DNA of 64,000 bases from Isoetes taiwanensis. Its lineage: Eukaryota > Streptophyta > Lycopodiopsida > Isoetales > Isoetaceae. The translations under genes were made by a program, and so were the position numbers. The stretch is from contig JAJEKV010000020.1 of NCBI GenBank assembly GCA_021234155.1, positions 17,911,018-17,975,017 of the forward strand, written 5' to 3'. Below, piece by piece: positions 45,828-56,028 of this stretch. The notes below the pieces were generated by a model that saw only the letters and a program-made list of their open reading frames with translations, did not search any database and was not told the origin of the DNA. Position 1 is the first letter of the stretch. Each line of letters begins with the position of its first letter.

Positions 45828-47279
45828 GTATGTTTACTGCACCTTATAATACTTTTGGTTCATACTTTCACATTTATCCTTAATAGTGGGAATCTCATGG
45901 TCATCGACCACAACATCCATGTATCATATGTGCTCAGGAATGCAAGGCAATAGCGCGGGTTCAAATCCCGCATGGTCTTAGATTGACGCATGATCCAAGC
46001 ACAATCTTCACCCTTTATTTGAGTAAGGGCATGAGGATTGGCTAGAGAAACGTTTGCGACCAAGTTATTTCCAACATATTTCAGCATAGCTCTAAGCCTT
46101 CTAGCATAGGGTCAAAATATGGTCCAAAAGTTAGTTGCCTAGCTGGGAATTTGTGACCATTAGGACATTATATAGTTTGCCCAATTCGTTTCAGTATTGG
46201 GAAAGGGTATTTTGGCAATGGTATTGTATAGAAAAGGTATATTTAGCCAACTTTGAGGAGCTTAATTGGCTTAAGGAATGAATTTCTAATTTTGGTTGGG
46301 TTCCTTTGAAAAATATTCATGTGTCTCAAAGGTTCGAATTTGGAAAACATGTGAAAGGTGGTGGACGGGCAGGCGGCCTTGGCCCGTACGGGGATGGATA
46401 TGCGGATATCTTTGGTTGGAAGCGAACCTGCAATTCTCTCATATGGATTTCAGAATGGGCACATGCCTGTGCCATTGCCTTTGAAAGCTTTGCAGGGTTG
46501 ATTACTTTCGGAAAATGGAAGATTTGAAAGAAATGATGACGGAATCCATTTGTTATACTTATGAAGCCGACCCCTGAAGCCTTGAGGCCGACCTGCAGCT
46601 TCGATAACCCCAGCCTCTTCCTACAGGTTGTTTGCCAGAAGCATCAGGCCGGTAGGTCTTCTAATTCAGATGCAGTCTGTTGGTCTTGTAATTCAGGTAG
46701 GGATTCGATGGGCTATGGCAGAAGGCTATGGCACTATGGTAGAAGGCTCTGCCAGTTTGTGCTATGGCAAAAGGCTATGGCAGGATTGGGTGCATTGTTG
46801 TTTTTTTTATTTTGCTTCTTTTTTATTTTTTGCTTCAATCAAGTTGATATGTTCTTGGAAATCGCTTCTAAATCGCACAAGTCTAATGTTCTTGGAAAAC
46901 CTATTCTGCCATATTTCGATAACCTCTCTCACCTTGCTCTCGCATTTCTTGCAAATAGCTCCTCATAAGATTTCAAACTTCATTGAAGCTTTTCATTTGC
47001 AGCTTATAGCATCTAGTTAAAAATCAGTCTTGGATAAATATAACCAAACTCCTTTCATGAAACTGGGTTTTCCTGCAACATCGTTGCCATAAATATTCGA
47101 CTTTAGAACATAGGTGTGGGGATTTGGCCCGTATAAGTGGCATGTAAAACTGTTGATGAAAGCTGTAGACTATTTTAAGTTTACAGGTCTTAGTCTTAGG
47201 ATGCGAACCCAGCCTTAGCCATGAACGACAAGGCCGAATCTGAGAAAGATTTGTGGGCTTGAGCTTGATAACCAGATTT
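45828..47279 (+). other. Host sequence after the ABCG exon, no clear gene
   Basis: It begins with a GTATGT splice-donor-like sequence and is probably intron or intergenic. A moderately GC-rich stretch at 46296-46530 has two open frames, one reading GGGRAGGLGPYGDGYADIFG; I do not recognise either. Short repeats of GGCTATGGCA occur at about 46709-46785. A tRNA-T-arm-like sequence is at 45953-45969. The segment ends at the E9 target duplication. Confidence 0.5.
46709..46785 (+). repeat. Short imperfect GGCTATGGCA repeats
   Basis: GGCTATGGCA or close variants occur at least four times in about 75 bp, alternating with AGAAGGC. They are probably a small local duplication with no known role. Confidence 0.5.
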
Positions 47280-47284
47280 AATAT
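47280..47284. repeat. Target site duplication of E9, left copy (AATAT)
   Basis: AATAT precedes TGTTGAAGG and recurs at 58354-58358 after the other LTR. Confidence 0.9.
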
Positions 47285-49783
47285 TGTTGAAGGCTTTTTT
47301 GGCAAAACCTCCAACCTAATGGTTTAGAACCTCCAGGTTGCTTAAGGCAACCACTCTGAATCACCAAAACCTGGAAAAGTCACTGAAATTTCAAGATCAG
47401 ACTGCTTTCCCTGAAGCAAAAAAAATGGTCTGACCATAAACTTGTGCCATTTAAAATCAAATCAAGCAAATCAATTGATTTTTTGATAGAGATCTTCTTA
47501 ACAGATGTGGGAATCAGTGTTCAAAAGTCTAGATAGAGCTGAGATAAGCAAGGTTCTCAAAATCACACTTCTGACTGGGTCAAAAATTGGTCAATACTAG
47601 CAACAGCAAGCTATTCTTTGCAGATTGAAGATGGAACAAGTTTTTTTAGTTTTGGAAATTTGAGATATCTCTGACTGGTGTCTAGATTGAAGGCAACTTA
47701 AAAATTGCAGGAAATTAACAACCTAAAGGGTAGAATTTGATTAAAATCTCCTATCAGTCTGACTGTGCAAGAACCCGAGAGCAACTTTACCTAATATGAA
47801 ATCTAATTGGCTTTTTTGTGTTTTTTCAAGTGTGTCAGTTCGGAAATACCCTCTAGTTATAGTGCATAAAAATTTCAAACTAAATTATTTTTTAGTTTTC
47901 TGAAAATCAAGGATTAAACTCAAGAACAATCACTACACGAATTTTTTTTCTAAGGTCAGATTTTCATTCAAGAAGCTATTCAAAAGATCAACATCAATTT
48001 CCCTGAGTCTAATGGTCTCAGGAAAAACAATCAAACAGATCAAATTGTCAATAATCTCAAAAGTGGTCGATAATCTCAATAGCCCGTCAATTCTTCCGAA
48101 TTTGGAGGCTAGAGGAGCAAATGCAGCTAGGAATCAGTCAATCCGGCTCGGAAAAGCTTCAAGTCGACGTTCTTCACGCATACAACCCAGGAAAACAATG
48201 CAAGATCTCAATCCATCTTAAACGCCCTGCTTTGGTTCAAATCTTGGCAAATTCTGTTTGAAATTCAAATTTTTGTTTGTTTATGAGTCGGTATGGATGC
48301 GTGTAGGTGAATGGAGGGTGCGAGTTATGATTAGCGAGGTAATTCCAACCAATTTTCCGGATCTTGGCCTTCATCGAAAATTAGGGTTCTTGAAAAATAG
48401 TCCAAATATCCCACAGGCATGTTTAGAAAAAGCAGACTAGTGTATAAAAGGAATTTTACCGCAATTTCTTCCGAATAAACGTGCCATTATGAAGGGGAAC
48501 TGGCCTGGTGCCCAGCCCCATGCCCCATGGTGCCACGTGGAGGGTGTGGATTGGTGGATGAGCTGGCAGGGGGGGGGGTAGAGAATGCTAGGTGGGGTAG
48601 AATAGGAAATTTTTTTTAATTTTTTATAGAAAGGCACGAATCTCAAGGCAATAATCCAAAGGCCAAGATAAAGGATATTAGCATAGGGTAGAAAATGCTA
48701 GGTGGGGTAGAATAGGAAAATTTTTTTAATTTTTTATAGAAAGGCACGAATCTCAAGGCAATAATCCAAAGGCCAAGATAAAGGATATTAGCATATTCTC
48801 CCATCTCAATTGGAATCTTTTGCTAGGAATAATTTTTTGCATAGCTTAACCATAGGATGTGAAATATGGCAAAAAAAAAAAGATGACTAGGCAATTGTGA
48901 TGGCATATGACATGGCAATGGTGATGACTAGGCAAATGACATGGCAATGTATCTTGACTCAATTTTTGTCTAGCCAAAAACTTTTTCAACTTATGGATGT
49001 GGATGACACGTGTATGGCATATATGATGATGAGGAGGATGATGTGCAAATGACATGGCACTCCCAAGTGGCAATATTACATAGAATCATAATCAACTTGA
49101 AAAATGGAAGCCCTTTAGCCAATTTTTAATTTTTGAACTTGGGGATGGAGGGAGTATGATGTAAGTGATGATGAGGAATGATGGAGATGTGAGGTGGCTT
49201 CCAAGGTTATAATTGGCACAATGCCACCTTTATGCATAACTTTTGCAAATTCCTTGACCATTTTTCTTTTTGGAAGCTTATCATGGAAATGAATGTATGG
49301 AGTTATGGAAGAGATGAGAGTGAAGCTTTTTTGGCTAGACAAAAAATGTTGTCAATTGGAAAACAAGGTTGATTGAGGATGTACCAACTTGGAAATCAAG
49401 GAAAGAAGGTGGTATGGGGTGAAATAATGGTATAGGAATTTGCCTCAATATGAACTTGATCTAGAGTTATTTTGCACATACCATGGAACTCTTGGGGGTC
49501 TTCAAAACCTTCTTATGTCTTCAAAGTAAATGTTTGTGTCCTTTGCTCTCTTGTTTGCTCAAATATGATGACTTGACTTTTTCTTGCTCCTTGTGACCAT
49601 TTAATTTGATCTAATGAAATAGCTTCCATGAATGTCCTTCCTTAGTCTTCATCAAAAAAATTCTTCAATGATCTGAAACAAAATAATCCTTCAAGAGTGT
49701 AATCAGCTTAAAATCAGCATTGGCAGCTTGTCTTCTTCTTGTGTTGTACAATTTCCTCTTCTTTGCCACAAAATGTGGCAGCA
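47285..49783 (-). repeat. E9 3' LTR (2.5 kb)
   Basis: It runs from TGTTGAAGG (47285) to GGCAGCA (49783), nearly identical to the 5' LTR. It is longer because of a 110-bp tandem duplication at 48578-48795. Its outer hairpin is slightly damaged (CTTTGCCACA instead of GCTGCCACA). Confidence 0.9.
48578..48795 (-). repeat. 110-bp tandem duplication inside the E9 3' LTR
   Basis: Units starting at 48578 and 48688 both contain AATGCTAGGTGGGGTAGAAT, the T-rich run and AGGCACGAATCTCAAGG, and end GATATTAGCAT. The 5' LTR has one copy (about 57258-57366). The duplication therefore arose after insertion or is an assembly effect. Confidence 0.85.
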
Positions 49784-50555
49784 TCATGCTAAAAAAGAAA
49801 GAGGAAGCTGGTGCGCCAAACTCCCATACTTCAACCTCACAGCTTCAGCATGTTGAGAAGTTTGCCTTGATGGGAAGTTGAACTAGGCACTTCTGAGGGA
49901 AATGAATGTGGCAAGGAGTGAAGTCATATGGAATAAATAGGCCAACAAGTGAGCAGATGGAAGTATGACAATGGCTGGTGCACCTGCATGGAAATAAAAA
50001 TGTTCAGCATTTGCAAGCCTGCTTGGTGGGATGTTGATTTGGCAGTGCTTGCTAAAGGGATAGGAATATGAAAAGAAGAGTATATGATAAGGCTTGATGC
50101 TAGGTAGGACCACAAATGTGCAGATGAATGATGGCCAACCTGGTGCACCTGCATGACAAATAAAGATGATTAGCATTTGCAAGCCTGCTTGTGTGGGATG
50201 TTGATTTGGCAGAGCTTGCTAGAAGGACATGATCATGAAGTGAAGGTAAGGAATAAGGCTCAGATGCTGGGCAGGATCACTAATGCACAGATGATGGTCA
50301 GACTGGTGAACCTGCATGGAAAATATTCAACCTCTTGAAGACAACATCCCTGGACTGCTAAACCCTGTTAAAAGCTACACATGACATTTTAAGCAGTAAC
50401 AAAGTCAGAATAATACTTAATCAATCACAGCAACATACAGAACAAAATGTTTTTGATGTTTTTGATGTTTTTATCTTTTTATAATTTTTTCTCAAAGTTG
50501 AATTTATGTCTAAACACACTTAAATCCTAATTTAAGTTAAGGATGCATCTTCAGA
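49784..50555 (-). other. E9 3' untranslated region with tandem units
   Basis: On the minus strand, blocks of CATGCAGGTGCACCAG, a TCATCTGC...GTGGTCCT-like segment, and a TGCCAAATCAACATCCCAC segment occur two to three times (about 49920-50320). This parallels the tandem units of the other subfamily but with different sequence. Directly before the LTR the sense strand reads CTCTTTCTTTTTTAGCATGA, T-rich and not purine-rich. Confidence 0.6.
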
Positions 50556-51843
50556 TTATGCAAACAAACATAGGGCAACATGTTGTTGCCAATACCTCTT
50601 CAAATGTAGAATGTTGATAGGATTTGGCAGCTTATAGTTATCTTCCACAGATCTTAACCAGTATGAATCTCGTCCTGCTACACCTATAACTTCAAAAGGA
50701 CCCTCCCATAAATTCTCAAATTTGCTTGCAACCTTCTCCCTTGCTTTATTCCATTTCAAAACCAATTCCCCTTCCTTGAATATTCCTTGGAGCTTGTGAG
50801 CAGCTTTAAAAGCTGCAACATCCTTGGCCTTTTTAATCATAACAGCATTTTCTGCTTCATATCTGTGCTCATCCAATTGCATCAGCCTTACACACCTTTC
50901 CCTCACAGCTTCTTCCATTTCCAGATTGATTCTATGAGCCAACCTTAATGAAGGTAACTCGAGCTCTATAGGAACCACAGATTCCACACCATAAACCAAG
51001 CTAAATGGAGTATGATTGGTAGAATTTTTTACTGTAGTTCTATAAGCCCACAATGCATCATAAAGTTTTGCATGCCAATCTCTTTTTGACAAACTAACAG
51101 TTTTTTGCAATATGGACTTAAGAACCTTGTTTGTTGATTCTGCTTGGCCATTTCCCTGTGGATAGTAGGCTGAACTCTTTACATGCTTAACCTTAAGGAT
51201 CTCTAGGAGTGTAGCAATAACTTGATTTACAAACCGAGTTCCTCTCGTGGATATAATTTTAAAAGGTATCCCAAACCTGCTTTGCAAATATTTTCATGCG
51301 GGAACCTAGCAGTTGTAAAAGCATTTGCTTCCCTAAGAGGTACGACTTACGCCCATTTAGTGAAGTAATCTGTTGCAACCAAGATATATTGATGTTGAGC
51401 AGATGAAGGGGGATCTAAGGGTCCTATAAAATCCAAACCCCAAACTTGGAATGGTCCAGGTGATACAATGGCGGTAAGTGGTCTTTGGCTGCAATATTCT
51501 TTTCAAAAATCGGCACTTATGACAACTTTTAATTTTATTATAACAATCTTTAAACAAGGTTGGCCAAAAATACCCCGACCTCATGATCTTCTTTCTTTGT
51601 AGTATCTACAGCATAATGGCCTCCACAAATGCCTTCATGGCATGCCTCTATGATTAATTCAGCCTCACCCTTGTCAGCACACCTGAGCAGCACCCCTTCT
51701 TTATCCACCTTGCATAGCACACCTTCAATGAGCCTAAAAGTTTTACACTTTTCCTTGAACCTCCTCAGCTGGCTGCTATTCAGATCTTTTGGTATCTCAG
51801 CATGCTCCAAAAAATTCTTAATGTCAACCTGCCAATCAATCAT
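50556..51843 (-). pseudogene. E9 integrase, frameshifted and lacking the second Asp
   Basis: The linker and zinc-binding domain start at 51843 (EACHEGICGGHYAVDTTKK; CHKC after a shift near 51590). GFDFIGP-type sequence lies near 51430. The core continues at 51287 with FGIPFKIISTRGTRFVN, where the family consensus has SDRGT; the catalytic Asp is Thr here. YYPQGNGQAESTNKVLKSIL retains the catalytic Glu. The C-terminal region has KWNKAREKVASKFENLWEGP, a GPF module, and ends QHVALCLFA. Frameshifts lie near 51585, 51440 and 51290. It would join cDNA to the genome if intact; in this form it should not work. Confidence 0.85.
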
Positions 51844-52290
51844 CTCTCATCGCCAAAAGCTACTATGTTAGTTGTATTTTCCTCATTCAAACCTTCTTGA
51901 TCTTCATACTTAAACATCATATTAGGCAAATAAGCACTAGGATCTTCAAGAACTTTAATTACTTTAATGTCAATATCATAATTTTGTACCTTACAAGCCC
52001 ATCTGCATAACTTTGCCTTTGGTAAATTTTTTGCAAACAATAGTGTCAATGGGTTTTGCTTCATGAAAACCCGGGTATGACTGTTAAGCAGTAAGTGTCC
52101 ATGCTTTTCCAATAAGAACATTAGTGCAGCAGCACTTTTTTCTAATCTTTGATATCTAAGTTCTGTGTCAGACCAGATTTTGCTTGAAAAGGCTATAATT
52201 CCATGTTCCTGTAGCAGGGCTATACCTATGGCTCTCTTGGTCACACTTATATATGCAGTGAAAGTTTTTGTAAGATCGGGGAGGTTTTAA
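51840..52290 (-). pseudogene. E9 RNase H after RT, catalytic Asp residues absent
   Basis: The sense strand reads AYISVTKRAIGIALLQEHG, then FSSKIWSDTELRYQRLEKSAAALMF, then HTRVFMKQNPLTLLFAKNL and RWACKVQNYDIDIKV. The fold corresponds to the RNase H that follows RT in all Ty3/gypsy elements. The positions of TDAS and TDH are VTK and MKQ, so only the central Glu is kept. The same losses in E6 and E7 show the state is inherited, not recent decay. It may act as a structural connection between RT and integrase. Confidence 0.8.
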
Positions 52291-53320
52291 AATAGTAGGA
52301 TTGCAAAGGGTTTCTATAATTTCCTCAAAAGCTCTCTGGCAAACATCATCCCATTTTATAAAAATATACTTACTCTCTTCCTTGGAGTATTTACCAACCC
52401 TGGTCAACCTGGCTATAGGACAAATAATGTGTGATAAGTGAGGCACATATATCCTAAGAAAACTTGTCATCCCCATAAAACCTTTAACCTTTTTGAGGGT
52501 TTCTGGTGGTGTCAACTTCTTCAAGGCTTCCAATTTCCCTGCAGCCACCTGGATCCCTTGAGTTGATATCTCATGTCCAAGAAGATCCCCTTTAGAACAG
52601 AAGAAAACACATTTCTTAGGATTTAGGCTCACTCCACTTCCCCTGCATAATGAACATATTTTTGTTAGCAAACTGAAATGATCTCTGATAAATGTGCCTA
52701 AACACAAATCATCCAGAAACACCCTGAAGTAATTGACAGGCATCTCCTTGAAAATAGTGTCCATAGCTCTCTGAAAAGTGGCAGGAGCATTCATTAGTCC
52801 AAAAGGCATTTTTTTCATTGCAAAATTACCCCAAGGTGTAATGAAAGCAGTCTTTGGTTGATCCTCCTCCTTTATGCTGATTTGATTGAAACCTGAAAAA
52901 CCATCCAAGAATGAAAACATTTCCTTACCTGCTACTGCATATAGCACTTCCTCTAAAAAAGGTAGAGGATAACAGTCCTTAATTGTGGCTTTGTTGAGCT
53001 CCCTATAATCAATGCATATCCTAATTGTCTTATTCTTTTTCTCAACAGGTACTATACAAGATAACCATTCTGGATTCATAATTTCTGCTATTACCCCAGC
53101 ATCCTTCATCCTATTCAATTCTTCCCTAATCAAGGTCATCAATGATCCATTTATCCTCCTCAGTTTTTGTATTACTGGCTTAACTCCTTCCTTTGTTTTT
53201 ATCTCAAATTCACAAATCTTCTTGTCAACCCCTTTCAGCTCATCATAATCCCAAGCAAATACATCACTCCATTCTTCAAAAAAATCTCTTACCCTACTCT
53301 CATCCTCTTCCTGAAATAAA
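52168..53320 (-). pseudogene. E9 reverse transcriptase
   Basis: Motifs run [98 protein letters not shown] and RVFLDDLCLG (FLDD active site near 52715), followed by LNPKKCVFFCSKGDLLGHE and FMGMTSFLRIYVPHL. The RT frame is joined to the gag-protease-aRNH frame by a one-base shift near 53322, in a G run. It is open to a shift near 52270. All catalytic residues are present. Confidence 0.88.
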
Positions 53321-55916
53321 TCCCTACATAAAGAGTCCTTTCCTGATTATTCTTTTTTATCTTCAGCTCCCTGGCCTGTTTTTCCTCACTAGCATTAATC
53401 ACTAATATGGGATACAACTGCTGTAATTCTTTCCTCTCCAATTCTTCCTCATTGATGGCACCTTCAGCTAGATGCTCTAATAGAACACTTCTGCAAAGTG
53501 CATCAGCCTCTGAATTAAACTCCCTTGGTATATGATGTATCTCCCATCTTTTGAAATCCAATAATTCTCCCAAAACTTCATCCCTTAAGAAAATCATATC
53601 CAGATTCTTTGAGTGATATTCTCCCAATACCTGTTTGCAAACAAGCTGAGAATCTCCAAATATAACCAGCTCATTAATTCCCAAATGTTTGGCTTCTTGT
53701 AAGCCTGCTAATAGAGCTCTGTATTCTGCCACATTTGATGTTATCCCTGAGTAAATTCTGCCAACTTTAGCCAAAAGCTTGTTAGAGTTATCTCGATAAT
53801 TCTGCGAGAAGAAGCAAGCAACATTCAATTTTTTTGATATACCTCCATCAAACCACATGTATGCATGTTCACCAGATTTTTTTAGCTTACCCTCTTCTAT
53901 TGAACATGTTGCAATTGTAGGAACAGAAATCTCATATTCTCCACAAGGATTTTGGGATAGCATGTCTATCTCTAAGAAATTTAAGGCCTCCAGTTCTCCA
54001 ACCCTGTTGTAGAGAGTCACTTTCTTTTTCCCATCTGAAATAATACATTCTCCCTTGGACCACTGCGGCCTTGCATCCACAGTAGACAACCATTTCCTGC
54101 CCAAAAGTAGATCATAAATATCAGTATTCTCATCAACCCCTTCAAAAGCTACCACCACAAAACTAGCAGCCACAATAATACCCTCAATGTCAACTAAAAC
54201 ACTACTAATTATCCCTATAGGATGAATTTTTGTGTTAGAGAATGATTTCAAAACCATAGGTGCTCGTCTATCACATTCCAAACCACAAGATTTCATTATG
54301 TGATGTGGCATCACATTCAAAGGGGAACCACCATCTAATAATACTTTGGTTAGAACCTTTTTACCAATGTTTGCAACACAAGTAAAAGGCCCTGGATCAG
54401 CATCATCCTGGGATAATACAAGCTCACCAACATGATTAGTAAACATATCCTCCTTTTCCTCATTTAAACTCAACAACTTTTTTCTGTAAGAGGGAGCAAT
54501 CCTTAGCAAGGTTAGTAAGTCTATGCTTATCTTAGAATTTTTTAGCAAAATCTCCAAATCTTCTCCTTCTTTATCTTTTCTTGCAAATTTTTGGGCTGGA
54601 GGAGGTGGTACTACCTGAATAATTTCATCTTTCCTCCCCTTATCTTGATGAACAACTTTTTGAGCAAGGGGATGAGATAATACCTGATTGCCTTCAAAAT
54701 CTTTACCTCTTACTGCATTCCCTTCTTTGGTTACAAATTCTGCTTCTTTGCCTTTGGATTCCAGCATTCCTCGAGTGTGTACAGCCAAAATCTCTTCTTG
54801 ATCCTCCATTTCCTGCACAAATCTGATAGATGCACTTGTTTCTGTTGCTTTGGCTAACTCTTGTCTAGCAAAATACTCTTTGACACTACACTTATCTTCA
54901 AGATGCCCTATGCCCTTACAAAAAGTACAAACAGGACATTCTTTACCATAATGCCCTCTCCTACCACACTTAAGGCAAGGCCTATAATAACAAACTTCAG
55001 AAGAATGACTATCCCTTAGACAATGAATGCATGGGGGAAAGACCCTTTTCTCAGGTTTGGATGCCTTCAACTCTTGAAGTTGTTTAGTCACTTCAGCCAA
55101 TGCCTCAGCCATCTTGAGCAACTCAGATTTTGAATCTGCAGTAGGGATAATTGCCTCCTCAGCCTTGGTAGTTCTCTTCTCCTTCTGCACAGCATAGATT
55201 GGCACTGATGTTGTGTATTCCTGTTCAAATTCTGGTGAAAAAGGATCATTAGTAAATCGCATCATAGGTTCAGTTGAACAGAAATAAACATCTGCTAATT
55301 CTGTAGCTTTAGTAAAGGCCTTATGTATGGTGTCAAATCCTTCAGAATCCTGTATCCTGGTCATCTTCTTGTGCACCCTAGGTCTGTCACTTAATCCATT
55401 TATAAAAGCTGCTACTAAATCCAAAGTATGATGGAGGACATGCTCAGTTTGGCATTTTAACAAATATGCATTAAACCTTTCTGTATATTGATGAATAGTC
55501 TCACCATGCTTGATGTGGAATGAGTGTAGCTCCAGAGCTAATTCTCTTGGCTTAACCAATTTCCCAAATCTGGTTAGAAACTTAGGCACAATATCTTCCC
55601 ATGTTCTAGTACCTAAAGCAGTCACATAATCCAACCATGCTCTTACCTCCTCATTCTTGAAACATTTCTTGAATTCTGAGAGCTTGCAGCCTTTCTTGTG
55701 TCCATAATCCTGGTAATATTCCTCAAAAACCTTCAAAAAATAATTAGCATTTATGCTAGGATCAAAAGTTGGTGCAGGAACTGGCACACTAAGCTCATAA
55801 GATTGATGGAGACAAGTGTTCCCCAATACATTGATTCCTTGGGGCACAGCAGAACTCTCAGGGTTTTCTTGTGCCTCTGGCTGCTCAGTATGATCATTTC
55901 CCCTTCTTGGTGCCAT
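53289..55916 (-). CDS. gag-pro-aRNH: E9 gag, protease and archaeal-type RNase H in one open frame
   Basis: I choose ATG 55916 (MAPRRG), 23 bases from the primer site and matching the E7/E8 start; the frame is open further upstream to 55958. There are about 875 codons. Gag capsid-like sequence covers residues 30-230. Three CCHC knuckles lie at about 293-343 (CIHCLRDSHSSEVC, CLKCGRRGHYGKEC, CTFCKGIGHLEDKC). The protease active site VLLDGGSPLNVMP is near 525 and IYDLLLGRKWLSTVDARP near 600. The aRNH is at about 685-810, with MWFDGGISKKLNVA, NVAEYRALLAGLQ, IFGDSQLVCKQV and HHIPREFNSEADALC. It keeps D, E, D, D. This is the cleanest copy of the unusual domain order. Confidence 0.92.
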   Translation of the reverse strand: MAPRRGNDHTEQPEAQENPESSAVPQGINVLGNTCLHQSYELSVPVPAPTFDPSINANYFLKVFEEYYQDYGHKKGCKLSEFKKCFKNEEVRAWLDYVTALGTRTWEDIVPKFLTRFGKLVKPRELALELHSFHIKHGETIHQYTERFNAYLLKCQTEHVLHHTLDLVAAFINGLSDRPRVHKKMTRIQDSEGFDTIHKAFTKATELADVYFCSTEPMMRFTNDPFSPEFEQEYTTSVPIYAVQKEKRTTKAEEAIIPTADSKSELLKMAEALAEVTKQLQELKASKPEKRVFPPCIHCLRDSHSSEVCYYRPCLKCGRRGHYGKECPVCTFCKGIGHLEDKCSVKEYFARQELAKATETSASIRFVQEMEDQEEILAVHTRGMLESKGKEAEFVTKEGNAVRGKDFEGNQVLSHPLAQKVVHQDKGRKDEIIQVVPPPPAQKFARKDKEGEDLEILLKNSKISIDLLTLLRIAPSYRKKLLSLNEEKEDMFTNHVGELVLSQDDADPGPFTCVANIGKKVLTKVLLDGGSPLNVMPHHIMKSCGLECDRRAPMVLKSFSNTKIHPIGIISSVLVDIEGIIVAASFVVVAFEGVDENTDIYDLLLGRKWLSTVDARPQWSKGECIISDGKKKVTLYNRVGELEALNFLEIDMLSQNPCGEYEISVPTIATCSIEEGKLKKSGEHAYMWFDGGISKKLNVACFFSQNYRDNSNKLLAKVGRIYSGITSNVAEYRALLAGLQEAKHLGINELVIFGDSQLVCKQVLGEYHSKNLDMIFLRDEVLGELLDFKRWEIHHIPREFNSEADALCRSVLLEHLAEGAINEEELERKELQQLYPILVINASEEKQARELKIKKNNQERTLYVGIYFRKRMRVG

Positions 55917-55938
55917 TAATTCTTCTTCAAAGTATAGT

Positions 55939-55957
55939 AATCTCGGTAGAACCTCCA
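55939..55957 (-). promoter_or_regulatory. Primer binding site, tRNA-Gln type (E9)
   Basis: TGGAGGTTCTACCGAGATT on the minus strand, 3 nt (TTT) from the LTR. It differs from E7/E8 by T for C at position 8 and T for C at the end. The implied tRNA 3' end finishes UAGAACCU-CCA with discriminator U, as in glutamine tRNAs. Confidence 0.75.
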
Positions 55958-56000
55958 AAATGTTGAAGGCTTTTTTGGCAAAACCTCCAACCTAATGGTT

Positions 56001-56028
56001 TAGAACCTCCAGGTTGCTTAAGGCAACC
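56001..56028 (-). promoter_or_regulatory. LTR stem-loop with PBS-like motif (E9)
   Basis: In sense orientation the stem GGTTGC/GCAACC with loop CTTAA is followed by TGGAGGTTCTA. The stem bases differ almost completely from GATCAC/GTGATC of E5 and E8, while the loop and the following motif are unchanged. The 11-nt motif equals the first 11 nt of the E9 primer site, including the T that distinguishes it from E7/E8. Confidence 0.7.

Noticed and set aside
45953-45969. GCGGGTTCAAATCCCGC resembles a tRNA T arm with a pol III B box
   Set aside because: No matching acceptor, D arm or anticodon arm is found upstream, and no A box at normal spacing. Treated as chance or a distant tRNA-derived relic.
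46840-46970. GKPILPYFDNLSHLALAFL looked a little like the linker before the second nucleotide-binding domain of ABCG proteins
   Set aside because: No Walker A or other nucleotide-binding sequence follows, and the match is a few residues only.
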